Shown here: positions 8,077 through 17,673 of the stretch, in pieces
How positions within the stretch are numbered: the stretch's first letter is position 1
Layout: each line of letters starts with the position of its first letter
Origin: Bacteroidia bacterium
GTDB taxonomy: Bacteria; Bacteroidota; Bacteroidia; Chitinophagales; Saprospiraceae
DNA: 63,882 bases
NCBI GenBank assembly: GCA_030429045.1
Contig: JAUIEA010000007.1
Coordinates: forward strand, 1 to 63,882
Direction: 5' to 3'
The notes under the pieces: generated by a model
Told to the model about the DNA's origin: nothing
Databases searched by the model: none
Seen by the model: the letters and a program-made list of their open reading frames with translations, nothing else
Translations under genes and position numbers: made by a program

Positions 8077-8193
8077 GTATTGGGCGTTGGGTTTTGGGCA
8101 TTGTGTTTTGGCTTTCTTCCGTGTTTAACAGCATTGTTATAGCGTTAAGGCGTTATTTCGTTAAAGCGTTGTTTCGAGGAATCTGGAACGCAG
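8077..8193 (+). repeat. core repeat copy D
   Basis: GTATTGGGCGTTGGG, TTTTGGGCATTGTGTTTTGG, GGCTTTCTTCCGTG, then GTTAAGGC, GTTATTTC, GTTAAAGC, GTTGTTTC and GAGGAATCTGGAACG. Its flank (AGGAATG x3 then AGAAAG) is shared with copy C. Confidence 0.8.
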
Positions 8194-8338
8194 GAACCAG
8201 GAACGCAGGAACCAGGAATGTGGAACGCAGGAACCAGGAATCCAGTACCTGACAGGCGGGCATGCCTAAGGAAGGTCAACAAGGTTTCCGCATAGATGTG
8301 TAGTTTTGGTGGCCTTCAATCAAACCCGTTTTATTCCA

Positions 8339-9583
8339 ATGGATTCACCTCGCTCCAACCTGGTCCTGTATGCCACGGTCGCCGTCGCCGGGCTCGGATA
8401 TTTTGTCGACATCTACGACCTGCTCCTGTTCAGTATCATTCGCATGGAAAGTTTGAAAGCCATCGGCATTACGGATGCGCTGGACCTGCAGAATATCGGG
8501 CTCAGTCTGCTCAACTGGCAGATGGCCGGCATGCTTATCGGTGGTGTCCTCTGGGGAGTATGGGGCGACAAGAAGGGACGGCTTTCAGTGCTCTTCGGGT
8601 CCATCATCCTGTATTCCCTGGCCAATATTGCCAATGGATTTGTAGAAACTGTCGGACAGTATAAGGTCCTGCGATTTATTGCCGGGTTGGGACTGGCTGG
8701 CGAATTGGGCGCTGGTATCACCCTGGTCAGTGAGATCATGTCCAAGGAAAAGAGAGGCTACGGGACGACTATTGTGGCCACCATCGGGATCCTCGGAGCT
8801 GTCGCCGCCTATTTTGTCAGTCAGGTTTGGGACTGGCGAACCGCCTTTTTTGTCGGTGGGGGATTGGGCATTGCCCTCCTGGTATTGCGTGTATCCGTTT
8901 ATGAGTCCGGGCTTTTTGAAGGCCTGAAAAACAGCAGTGTCCAACGGGGTGATTTTTTAAGCCTGTTTAAAAAGAAGGACCTGTTTACCCGCTATATCAA
9001 ATGCATCCTGGTCGGATTACCAACCTGGTTTGTCGTCGGCATTCTGATCACCCTGGCCCCTGAATTCAGTACGACATTCGGCATGAGCGATCCTGTCGCG
9101 ACTGCCGGAAAGGCCGTCATGTGGTGTTACCTGGGTCTGACCCTGGGTGATCTGAGCAGTGGGCTCCTCAGCCAATGGCTGAAAAGTCGGCGAAAAGCTC
9201 TGCTGATCTTCCACCTCCTTTCAGCAGCAACCATGGTCTGGTATCTCGTTTCCGGCGATATCACGCAAACCACGTTTTACGTCAAGATCTTTTTCATTGG
9301 ATTCGGGGTCGGTTACTGGGCAGTATTTGTCACCATCGCTGCCGAAAATTTTGGAACCAATCTCCGGGCGACCGTGACGACCACGGTACCCAATTTTGCC
9401 AGGGGTGCCCTGGTGCCGATCACCATCGGATTCAAGACAGCTGCCGAACCCATGGGCTTGATCCCGGCGGCCTGGCTGGTCGGCGGCATCACCGTTGCCA
9501 TTGCCCTGATCACCTTATCCTACCTGCCCGAGACATTTGGCAAGGACCTCGATTACCTCGAACAGGAAACCACTCATTTGTAA
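8339..9583 (+). CDS. MFS transporter
   Basis: A 414-residue polytopic protein with about 12 membrane helices and the major-facilitator layout. The loop 2-3 signature is GVLWGVWGDKKGRLSVL (GxxxDKxGRR-type motif A), with GLGLAGELGAGITLVSEIM downstream, a pattern seen in the sugar/organic-acid porter branch. The start is set at the ATG at 8339 (MDSPRSNLVLY); the frame is open to a TTG at 8306 but the first helix begins right after this Met. The product is expected in the inner membrane as a secondary transporter. Substrate cannot be told. Repeat DNA lies immediately upstream, so promoter signals are obscured; a hairpin follows the stop. Confidence 0.85.
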   Translation: MDSPRSNLVLYATVAVAGLGYFVDIYDLLLFSIIRMESLKAIGITDALDLQNIGLSLLNWQMAGMLIGGVLWGVWGDKKGRLSVLFGSIILYSLANIANGFVETVGQYKVLRFIAGLGLAGELGAGITLVSEIMSKEKRGYGTTIVATIGILGAVAAYFVSQVWDWRTAFFVGGGLGIALLVLRVSVYESGLFEGLKNSSVQRGDFLSLFKKKDLFTRYIKCILVGLPTWFVVGILITLAPEFSTTFGMSDPVATAGKAVMWCYLGLTLGDLSSGLLSQWLKSRRKALLIFHLLSAATMVWYLVSGDITQTTFYVKIFFIGFGVGYWAVFVTIAAENFGTNLRATVTTTVPNFARGALVPITIGFKTAAEPMGLIPAAWLVGGITVAIALITLSYLPETFGKDLDYLEQETTHL

Positions 9584-9614
9584 GGGTATCCACGAGAAAT
9601 CTTTCTGGATACCC
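9584..9614 (+). terminator. hairpin directly after the MFS stop codon
   Basis: GGGTATCC (9584-9591) pairs perfectly with GGATACCC (9607-9614) across a 15-base loop, starting at the base after the TAA. There is no T-run, so termination is only plausible. Confidence 0.35.
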
Positions 9615-9698
9615 CGACCCGGGTTCCAGCTCATTCTGCCGATGAAAGAACCATGAGCTACTTTTGCTCCTCTTTAGACCACACCACAATCTTTTCAT

Positions 9699-10475
9699 TT
9701 GACCACTCTTGACGCCATCCTCATCGCCATCCTCGAAGGATTGACTGAATTCTTACCCATTTCTTCGACCGGGCATATGATCCTGTTGTCCCATTTACTG
9801 GGGTATGGAGAAGATGAATTCACCAAGACATTTGAGATCTTCATTCAGCTGGGAGCCATTCTCGCCATCGTCTTTCTGTACGCGCGAAAATTCCTGCTCA
9901 AACCGGAGATCTACTACAAGCTCTTTGTCGCGTTTCTCCCCAGCGCCATCCTGGGTTTTCTGTTTTATAAGATCATCAAGACCTACCTCTTCAATCACTG
10001 GGTAGTGGCCATTTCGCTGATCCTGGGTGGCGTTGTCCTGATCGTGATCGACAAGCGATTGCATGCCCGTCCGGAAGCGGACAAAGCCGACCTGGCTCAA
10101 GTCTCTTACCGCACAGCATTGATGATAGGTCTCTTTCAGGTCATCTCCATGGTGCCCGGGGTGTCACGTGCTGCCGCCACCATCATTGGCGGAATGGTCA
10201 ACGGACTATCCAAAAAACAAGCGGCTGAATTTTCATTCCTACTGGCCATCCCGACCATGGCCGCCGCCAGTGGATATGACCTTCTGAAATTTGAAGGCAC
10301 GATTACGAGCGACCAATGGGGGTTACTGATCCTCGGCTTTATGGTGGCTTTTATTACCGCTATCGGTGCCGTCATCTGGTTTGTCAAACTGCTGGAACGA
10401 CATGGCTTTGCCGGCTTCGGCTGGTATCGGATCGGGATCGGTGTGCTTTTTCTGCTGTTTGCAACTGTAGCCTGA
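9699..10475 (+). CDS. uppP: undecaprenyl-diphosphatase UppP (BacA family)
   Basis: A 258-residue inner-membrane phosphatase that recycles undecaprenyl diphosphate to the monophosphate lipid carrier for peptidoglycan and other surface polymers. Both family signatures are intact: EGLTEFLPISSTGHM near the N-terminus, with the catalytic Glu and His, and VPGVSRAAATIIGG, with the catalytic Arg (PGxSRSxxT-type). Seven to eight hydrophobic segments and the length fit the family. The start is a TTG at 9699; the conserved EGLTEFLP motif lies 13 residues in, as expected, and no ATG is available in this position. It sits 115 bases after the MFS gene and converges with the adhesin gene. Confidence 0.95.
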   Translation: MTTLDAILIAILEGLTEFLPISSTGHMILLSHLLGYGEDEFTKTFEIFIQLGAILAIVFLYARKFLLKPEIYYKLFVAFLPSAILGFLFYKIIKTYLFNHWVVAISLILGGVVLIVIDKRLHARPEADKADLAQVSYRTALMIGLFQVISMVPGVSRAAATIIGGMVNGLSKKQAAEFSFLLAIPTMAAASGYDLLKFEGTITSDQWGLLILGFMVAFITAIGAVIWFVKLLERHGFAGFGWYRIGIGVLFLLFATVA

Positions 10476-10526
10476 AGAAATATCCAGGGCATTCTCCGGG
10501 CTGTTCATCTAACAGATGGTTGCCTT

Positions 10527-13500
10527 CTAACGCAGCACGGTCACGGTCCCTTTCACCACCCGGGTCACACCGTTGATAAAACGGAGTCGGGCCAGCCATG
10601 CATAGGCACCCTGAGGAACATCCTCTCCCCGATAGGTTCCATCCCAGAAGTCAACCGGCTGATTGTCGACTAACTGAGTCGAGCCCCAGACCAGTTCTCC
10701 CCAGGGAGAATAAATCGCGATCTCATATTCGGCAATCCCCATCCCAACCGGGCGGAAGACTCGTGTCCCCTCTTCTCCATATCCGGGGGTCATGGCATTG
10801 GGGGCATAAAATGTGGTGATCCATTCCGGGTCAATAAACTGGACTGCCGTATCTGTGCACGTAAATGCACCGCCATTGTCGTTGAATGCAACCAGAATCA
10901 CCTGGATGGATCTGTTCAGATCGTACTCGTGAACAATGTGTGTGGCAGTATCCAAGGTCCCGTCCCCTAGATCCCACAAGTACCGATCACTCCATTGGGA
11001 AAGATTGGTCAAGATGACATCACCGATGATATTTTCATTCCCGTTGATGTCCGCAGTAAACCCTGCTGCTGGTCCCTGATATACTTGGAGAATGTCTTGC
11101 AGATCCAGGGTATCCAGACATTGATCTGTATAGCGGGCGATCAGCTTGATCGAGTAAATGCCCGGTTGGCTGAAGGTCAATATGGGGGTTACAGTATTAA
11201 AGTCTCCCAATCCTTCCACCTCCCAGGTGTAACTGAGGGCATCTACACTCAGATTGACCAGTGGGAGAGTCCAGGGTGCGCAACCCGATCCAGGACCGAT
11301 ATCAAAATCAGCAATGGGTTGCCCCAGGATCTCCACCTCCCGGATGACCGTGTCACGACATTGTTTGGTGGTGGAGGCAATCAACTTAATCGGATAAATG
11401 CCAGGTTCTGTAAACGTGTACAAGGGATCCTTCTGGATTGCAGTTGTATTCGGTCCAAACTGCCAGGTCCAGGCATCTGCCTGATCAGTCAAATTGGTAA
11501 ATTGAACCTCTTGAGGAACACCGCACAACCTGTCTTTCTGCAATGAAAAATCAGCAACAGGAGTGGAATGAACTGTAATGTCCACTACAGCCGTATCGGC
11601 AGGACATCCGTTTGCGGCATAAGCGATCAATGTCGCCTGATAACTCCCCGGGTTTGTATAGGAGAATTCGGGATCCTTGTCTATTGATGTTGATCCTTCA
11701 CCGAAGGACCATAGCCAGGCATCGCCATCATGACTGGTGTTGGCAAACTGGACGACCAGATCCTCACAGCCACTGGTCCGATCGGGCAGGAATCCGGCTT
11801 CAGGAGGAGGCAGGACGTCAACGGTCGTTTCGGTCGTATCCCGACACTGATGAATATTGCCCACCACAAGGGATACAGAATAGTTGCCGATGGCTGGAGG
11901 AGACCACTCGGCATTCTGGGTCGAGAACACCTGTCCGTTTATGGTCCAGTTGAAGGACACTGCATCGGGGTAGTCATTGTTAAATGTCACTACTTCTGTA
12001 CCCAGACAGATCGGCCCTGGAGGTAATCCTATCCCGCCTTTCGGACTGGGATAAACCTGCACCACTACCTGAACGGTATCGGAGTAACAGCCATTGGCAT
12101 CATAGGCCTGGAGTGAGACCACATAACTACCGGGTTGCGAAAAGACATGTTCTGGATCACTTGAGAATTCGGCCGAACTTCCATCTCCGAAGGTCCAGAT
12201 ATAGCCAAGATTGCCGGGCCCACTACTGCCATTTATAAAGCTCACCGTCAGTGGGCTACAACCCGTGTAGGTTGAAGGTTGAAAATCAGCTACGGGCTGA
12301 TCCCGAATCTCAACAGTGCTGGTGGTGGTCGCCGGACAATTGTTTTGTGACGAATATCCGGTCAGTGTAATTGTATAGATTCCGGGACTGGTAAATACAT
12401 GACTAGGTGAAATTTTTGTGCTTTGCTGGCCATCGCCAAAATCCCAGGTCTGGCCAGCCGCTCCCTGAGAGGTATTCAGGAAGGTGATGAGCTCACCGAC
12501 ACAAGCATATGGCAGATGCGTAAAGCTCATGTCAGGAGAGGGTTGCACCAAAACGTTGACGGTGTCGGTATCCTCCCCGCAATTAGCCGCATACAGGATG
12601 ATGGTGTGCCAACCTACTTCATTCAGGATAAACTCCGGCGATTTTTCGGTTGTGGCATAGAGTAGACCACCGGATGGGTCAAATACCTTCCAGGAAGTCA
12701 CAGCACCTGGTGTGCTGTAATCCTCAGGATGCACCACCAGAGGTTGGCATCCCGCCAGGGAATCCAATTCGATGAATGCACGGACATCAGGAGGATAGAC
12801 AGTAATCCACTTCGTGAGGGTATCTGATCCACACTCATTTGTGGAGATGAGGGTGACCGGATAGGTGGTAATGGTCGAGTCGGCCGTGGTATAGACTTGC
12901 ACCGGCGGTTCGATCTCCTCGATGACAGAGCCATTCCCCAGGTCCCAGACAAAATCACCGGCATTTCCCAGGCTGATATTGGAGAATTGAATAGTCAACG
13001 GTGAGCAGCCTTCAGAAACATTGATACCGAAGTCAACCACCGGATAGGGATGCACCAGTACATCTTCTTCCCAGATCTCGGTGCCGCAGATATTGGTGAC
13101 CTGTTGCATAACAGTAAAAACAGAGTCACTGGTGATGTCGTCGATCAGGAAGATACCCGGGTCCTTGCCAAAGAGGGTGTCCCCCTGGACAATCCAAAGT
13201 TCACTGATATTGTCTCCGCCACTTGTGCTGATCACTTCAACCGGAAATGGGGCACATCCTTCATCCAGCACGAGGTCAAAGCCAGCTACCGGTGGGAAGA
13301 TCACAGAAAAATTCTGGACAAACGTATCACGACACCCCTGTTGTGAAGTAACGATGAGCGACATCCAGTAATCGCCGGCATCGGTATAGGTATGCTGTGG
13401 ATTCTTGTCCGTGCTGGTAAAGCCGTCCCCGAATTCCCAGAAATAGTCAACAGCATGCACACTGCTGTCCAGGATGGTAAATAAGGTATTGACACAGGGA

Positions 13501-16403
13501 TACCCCGCAAATCCAAAATCGATTTCCGGGAGAGGATCAATGGTCAACTGCCTGCTACGGCATGAGATGCATCCGGGAAAAGCCTGGCTTTCCAGACAGT
13601 ATTGATAGGTATAGGTACTATCAGATGGTAGCTGGCTGAGATCGATGGTACCGGTAATCGGATCGATGATGCCAGGTCCTGTCCAGACACCCCCGGCTGG
13701 TGAGAATCCGTCCAGGGTGAGCAGATCTGTACTGGCACATTGTCGGAGGTCAGGACCAGTCACCACTACTTCAGCCGGGTCGACAACCTCGATCTGCACC
13801 TGAGCCGACTGATCGCAGGAAATTCCCGGATCCAGGGTATAGGTATAGAGGTGTAGACCGCCTCCTGCTGTCCACAGGTCAATCACCCCGGCTTGGGGGT
13901 CCACTCCTGGTCCGGACCATATCCCCTCCGGAGGAGTAGCCACGAGGGTCAGGAGGCTATCCGATATGCAGACCACCTGGTCGGCTGGCATGACCATCGG
14001 GGGCAATTGAATCAGGGTGATCACTGCTTTTGCCGACACGGCACATCCATTTCGAACATAGGAAACGGTCATGGTATAGGTACCGGTCGGCAATCCGGCC
14101 TTGACCGGATTGAAGGTTCCCGTCAAGGGGTCTACACCCGGACCAGACCAGGTCAGACTTCCGCCGGATGGAGAGACAGTCAAGCCGGTGGCGAGGACGA
14201 GATCGATTTCCTGGGGCACAAAACATAGCAAGGTGGTATCCTGCAACTGAATGACCGGAGGGGCCTCAACGATGATGCTGGCACTGTCCGCACTAGTACA
14301 TCCTTGAGGGTCCTGCCAGGAATAGTGGACCACCCAGTTGCCTACACCAACCGTACCCGGATCGAACAGCCCGAACTGCGGGTTGATGATACCGGGGCCG
14401 GACCAAACACCTCCCGGCTGATCTGCTTGCAACAAGGTGGGTGAATCATTCAGGCAGAGATAACGGTCGTCCACCTGGACCTCCTCCGGAATCGAGACGA
14501 AAAAGGTCAACGTATCCGTGTTTTCACAGATGCCATCCAGCAGGGAATAGACGATGGTTACTGTCTGACCGGGAACAGCCCCGGGATCGAACAGCCCCGT
14601 ATTCGAATTGATGATTCCCGGGCCGGACCAGGTTCCTCCCGGGTAATTAGCCTTCAGCTCGAAGGGGGGCATATTGGCACAAATGGCAGGTGGCACGGGT
14701 TGGATGTTCAAATTCAGCAGCGGAAGAATGTCAATATGAATCGAATCCATAGCCGAGCCGCAGGCCCCGGTAGCCTGAATAAAAACGGGATACTTCCCCG
14801 GATTTCCGAAATAGATATTGGCTGGTTTCGCCTTGTTGGAGACCAGAGGTATCCCTCCAGTAAAGCTCCATTGATAGGTGGTGATCGATCCCTGATAGAC
14901 CACTTCAGGTGTATAGACAAATGAGCCACATGCTGGCGGAACTGCGTTGAGGAAAACACTGGGTTCGTCAAGAATATCAATGGCCACAGTCGCCTGCGTG
15001 GGGCATTGAATGGAGTCCAGCTGGTAGTAGAACAGATGGACACCGGGCTGCAACCCGGAGGGATCCAGGACACCTTCCGGGGTAATGCTACCGGCCGTAG
15101 GTCCGATCCCCGTCCAGATACCGCCGGAGGGCCAGGCGTCCAGTTGGATCGGCGGCGCATTGAAACAATATGCTGCGGGGACGCCCGGAAAACTGATCTC
15201 CGGTGTCAGGGGAACCACAACGGGCACTTCGAAATTCAGGATACCACAAGGACCGTAGACGGTCAGATGAATGGAGCCTGGTCCGTAAAAGGTAACCGGG
15301 GCAAATGAGAAGCCCACTCTGGATTCCGGTAAAGCCTTATCAAAGTACCATACACACGAGTCGATCGGGCCTTCATATGTGAATCCCAGTTTCTGTGCGG
15401 TTACGACCACCGAATCACAGGTCTCTGGTGGAGAGGCGATCGCCACTTCAGGGGGTAACAGGATATCAATGGTATCCAATACCACACTCGCACCACAATC
15501 ATTACTGGCAGTTAATTGAATGACATATCTCCCGGTATCGAGAAAGGTCACCCCGATCTGCTTACTCCAGGGGGTCATCAGGGAATCAGAAAAGACCCAT
15601 TTCGTACTATCCTGAGGTGTTATCGTCCATTTGATCGAAGTGGTAAATGCATTGGAGGCATCTGTAAACACTTCCTCCACGGGTAATGAATCACAGTACG
15701 CTTCAAATCCATTCAATCTGTTGAATCCAGCCTCCGGGTTTAAGACCACGGCGACCCCACCATAGGTCGTATCGGCGCCGCAGGCATTCGTGACGATCAG
15801 GCGAACGACATAATTCCCGAGGGAGTCATAAAAATTGGTTGGATCTTTATCATAGGATCCATTTCCATCACCGAATTCCCATTCGGAGGTATAGGCATGG
15901 CAACTTGAATTGACAAATCCATATCCCTGCCCCAGACAGACATCTCCGCTTCCAAACAGGGCCTTGGGCTTTTTCCGGATGCCTACCGAGTAGGTACCAG
16001 ACTGGCAGGTTTCTCCCGCCGGGCAGATACGGACACCCTTAAAGCAAACAGAATGAAACAAGACATCACCACCCTTGCAAAGGACACTGTCCGGAAGATT
16101 ATAGACATGGCTGAAATCTGAATGATCAAACAGGGTATCCTGCGTACCATCCCGCCAATCGACCACGAAATAGGTAAATCCCGTGTCACTTGAATTTTGA
16201 AAAACGATACTTTCCCCATCGCAAAAAACCGGCCCACCAAGAGGTGTGAATTTGACATTCAGACTACCACAATCATCACTTGCACAATCATCAAACGAGC
16301 AATTCTGACTGATCCCCTGCACCACTGTTGCCAGGAACAGTATCAGAAATGCCCCGGTTTTCAGAACAGCATTTCCATGTGCATATCGGCTTACTGGTAC
16401 CAT
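10527..16403 (-). CDS. giant PKD-repeat adhesin with gliding-motility (type B T9SS) C-terminus
   Basis: A 1958-residue secreted protein. Signal peptide at about residues 14-33 (AFLILFLATVVQGISQ). The long body mixes PKD-like beta sandwiches (WEFGDGNGSYDKDP, WDFGDGQQSTKISP, WTFGDGSS, WSFGEGSTSIDKDP; about nine recognisable) with a central block of repeats of the form GGxWxGPGI(I/V)xPxxGxxD (GGTWSGPGIIN, GGVWSGPGIIN, GGVWTGPGIID). The last ~95 residues (TTFYAPNAMTPGYG, YSPWGELVWGS, FWDGTYRGEDVPQGAYAW) are the gliding-motility-associated C-terminal domain, which marks type B T9SS substrates. Such SprB-like proteins act as surface adhesins and need a dedicated SprF/PorP partner, which here overlaps upstream by 13 bases. 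The role in gliding is inferred from family and context. Confidence 0.9.
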   Translation of the reverse strand: MVPVSRYAHGNAVLKTGAFLILFLATVVQGISQNCSFDDCASDDCGSLNVKFTPLGGPVFCDGESIVFQNSSDTGFTYFVVDWRDGTQDTLFDHSDFSHVYNLPDSVLCKGGDVLFHSVCFKGVRICPAGETCQSGTYSVGIRKKPKALFGSGDVCLGQGYGFVNSSCHAYTSEWEFGDGNGSYDKDPTNFYDSLGNYVVRLIVTNACGADTTYGGVAVVLNPEAGFNRLNGFEAYCDSLPVEEVFTDASNAFTTSIKWTITPQDSTKWVFSDSLMTPWSKQIGVTFLDTGRYVIQLTASNDCGASVVLDTIDILLPPEVAIASPPETCDSVVVTAQKLGFTYEGPIDSCVWYFDKALPESRVGFSFAPVTFYGPGSIHLTVYGPCGILNFEVPVVVPLTPEISFPGVPAAYCFNAPPIQLDAWPSGGIWTGIGPTAGSITPEGVLDPSGLQPGVHLFYYQLDSIQCPTQATVAIDILDEPSVFLNAVPPACGSFVYTPEVVYQGSITTYQWSFTGGIPLVSNKAKPANIYFGNPGKYPVFIQATGACGSAMDSIHIDILPLLNLNIQPVPPAICANMPPFELKANYPGGTWSGPGIINSNTGLFDPGAVPGQTVTIVYSLLDGICENTDTLTFFVSIPEEVQVDDRYLCLNDSPTLLQADQPGGVWSGPGIINPQFGLFDPGTVGVGNWVVHYSWQDPQGCTSADSASIIVEAPPVIQLQDTTLLCFVPQEIDLVLATGLTVSPSGGSLTWSGPGVDPLTGTFNPVKAGLPTGTYTMTVSYVRNGCAVSAKAVITLIQLPPMVMPADQVVCISDSLLTLVATPPEGIWSGPGVDPQAGVIDLWTAGGGLHLYTYTLDPGISCDQSAQVQIEVVDPAEVVVTGPDLRQCASTDLLTLDGFSPAGGVWTGPGIIDPITGTIDLSQLPSDSTYTYQYCLESQAFPGCISCRSRQLTIDPLPEIDFGFAGYPCVNTLFTILDSSVHAVDYFWEFGDGFTSTDKNPQHTYTDAGDYWMSLIVTSQQGCRDTFVQNFSVIFPPVAGFDLVLDEGCAPFPVEVISTSGGDNISELWIVQGDTLFGKDPGIFLIDDITSDSVFTVMQQVTNICGTEIWEEDVLVHPYPVVDFGINVSEGCSPLTIQFSNISLGNAGDFVWDLGNGSVIEEIEPPVQVYTTADSTITTYPVTLISTNECGSDTLTKWITVYPPDVRAFIELDSLAGCQPLVVHPEDYSTPGAVTSWKVFDPSGGLLYATTEKSPEFILNEVGWHTIILYAANCGEDTDTVNVLVQPSPDMSFTHLPYACVGELITFLNTSQGAAGQTWDFGDGQQSTKISPSHVFTSPGIYTITLTGYSSQNNCPATTTSTVEIRDQPVADFQPSTYTGCSPLTVSFINGSSGPGNLGYIWTFGDGSSAEFSSDPEHVFSQPGSYVVSLQAYDANGCYSDTVQVVVQVYPSPKGGIGLPPGPICLGTEVVTFNNDYPDAVSFNWTINGQVFSTQNAEWSPPAIGNYSVSLVVGNIHQCRDTTETTVDVLPPPEAGFLPDRTSGCEDLVVQFANTSHDGDAWLWSFGEGSTSIDKDPEFSYTNPGSYQATLIAYAANGCPADTAVVDITVHSTPVADFSLQKDRLCGVPQEVQFTNLTDQADAWTWQFGPNTTAIQKDPLYTFTEPGIYPIKLIASTTKQCRDTVIREVEILGQPIADFDIGPGSGCAPWTLPLVNLSVDALSYTWEVEGLGDFNTVTPILTFSQPGIYSIKLIARYTDQCLDTLDLQDILQVYQGPAAGFTADINGNENIIGDVILTNLSQWSDRYLWDLGDGTLDTATHIVHEYDLNRSIQVILVAFNDNGGAFTCTDTAVQFIDPEWITTFYAPNAMTPGYGEEGTRVFRPVGMGIAEYEIAIYSPWGELVWGSTQLVDNQPVDFWDGTYRGEDVPQGAYAWLARLRFINGVTRVVKGTVTVLR

Positions 16404-17575
16404 ATGCTTTCATAGATTTTTCGTCTGCCGGGAGTGAGTGTAGATGTGGGGCATTTGATCTGATCGCCGTAAGGCACTTCATCGGCATATCCCCACAAAC
16501 TGCAGGAAGGGCTGGAAGCAAAATGAACGGCAAGAGAAACTTCCAGGATGGGTCCAAATCCATTGCGTAGCCCTGTCACATTGCCAGCATAGGCAAGGCC
16601 AAGATCAATTCGTCTGGATCGCTGAATGATCCCACCGAATTCCAGCTGGATGCCATACCAGTTGGTATTGGTTTGTGGAGCCTCCTGTTTGTGCATATTG
16701 AAATGATAGGAGAAACCCACTGCCAAATTCCGGTTGAGTGAAAGTCGGCCGCCCAGTTCAGCATAGTGAATCGGTCCCTGTTGCTGGTAAACAGCCAGAG
16801 GTCTCAGGGTCACCACCGTTCGGTTTTTCGCAGCGAGAATAAATTCAGTACTGATAAAGGCATGCCATCGCAACGGCAGTCGGGTATCCTGTTCAAGGAT
16901 CGATTCGATATTCCCGGCATAATCCTGTCGTCCCAGAGAAAAGGCATTGTGAATGGCCAACCCGTACAGGATAGTTGGCGATCGGAATCGCTGGCGATTG
17001 ACCAGGATGCGATGTGAAAACCCGACTGCTGGCTGGATGAACCAGAGTGATCGGCCATCATTGAAGGGTACAAAGCTGGTTGCATTGGGAGTCCCGTTGC
17101 TATTTGTGGTGCCATACTTCGGATCCAACTGATCAGAAAATACCAGTCGGCTGTAGTCGACACGTTTGGAGGCCCACATCATGGCCAGTCCAAAACGCAC
17201 ATTATGACTGGAATAACCTGCGTCGAATGCGATGGTGCCGGCTACCCGTCCACCAAAATCTGTGGTTCGCAGCAATCCGGCCCCTTCCTGGTCAGCACCA
17301 ACATGGAGGCCGTAATCAAAAAAACTGCACGGAAGACTTTCTTCCAGATCCAGCGAAAGCGTCTGAAATCCCGGGCTTCCGGACTGATTCCACTGTCCTT
17401 TATATTTGGCTGTTACACTCAACGCACCGCGAAATCCGGTCAGGGATGGATTGAAAAAAGACTCGGCATTCGAGAATTGAAGAAAGAAGGGATCCTGACA
17501 TAAACACGACCCGGTAAGGATCAATCCAAAGGCGACCAACAATATACGTACATGATCAAACGGTCGATGGATCAA
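16391..17575 (-). CDS. PorP/SprF family type IX secretion membrane protein
   Basis: A 394-residue outer-membrane beta-barrel with signal peptide (residues about 8-26, ending CLCQ) and the family opening QDPFFLQFSNAESFFNPSLTG, followed by GFRGALSVTAKYKGQW. Members are needed for secretion or stable surface attachment of a linked type B T9SS substrate. Here the linked substrate is the 1958-residue adhesin whose start lies inside the last 13 bases of this gene, so the two are almost certainly translated from one mRNA. The C-terminal 25 residues (CPTSTLTPGRRKIYESIWYQ) extend past the usual last strand. Family call is firm. Confidence 0.93.
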   Translation of the reverse strand: MIHRPFDHVRILLVAFGLILTGSCLCQDPFFLQFSNAESFFNPSLTGFRGALSVTAKYKGQWNQSGSPGFQTLSLDLEESLPCSFFDYGLHVGADQEGAGLLRTTDFGGRVAGTIAFDAGYSSHNVRFGLAMMWASKRVDYSRLVFSDQLDPKYGTTNSNGTPNATSFVPFNDGRSLWFIQPAVGFSHRILVNRQRFRSPTILYGLAIHNAFSLGRQDYAGNIESILEQDTRLPLRWHAFISTEFILAAKNRTVVTLRPLAVYQQQGPIHYAELGGRLSLNRNLAVGFSYHFNMHKQEAPQTNTNWYGIQLEFGGIIQRSRRIDLGLAYAGNVTGLRNGFGPILEVSLAVHFASSPSCSLWGYADEVPYGDQIKCPTSTLTPGRRKIYESIWYQ

Positions 17576-17673
17576 GGGCTTGGTTGAGCTTAGGTGTACT
17601 CTAAAGTTACATCATAATTGGCAATCATATATGGATCAGCTAATTGCATCTCTATTTGGCTGGCCTGATGACC

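Larger units (their letters stand above)
6781..8280. repeat. 1.5-kb non-coding mosaic of short-period repeats
   Basis: Between the pirin gene and the MFS gene there is no believable coding sequence; open frames here are by-products of the repeats. The interval holds GGCGGAA tracts (from 6785), AGGAATG heptamers (7451-7473 and 8049-8071), alternating AGGAACC/AGGAACGC runs (7091-7110, 7432-7455, 7575-7640, 8180-8240), TTGAAC(A/G)TTGAAC runs (7339-7391), four copies of a ~110 bp core, an exact 53-bp duplication and several hairpins. It resembles the short tandemly repeated sequences known from cyanobacteria in style, but I do not recognise it as a described family. Confidence 0.85.

Noticed and set aside
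6902-8252. Several 60-135 codon frames in the repeat island
   Set aside because: They translate repeats (NQERRNQE, VPGSCVPGSC) in either strand and have no independent features.
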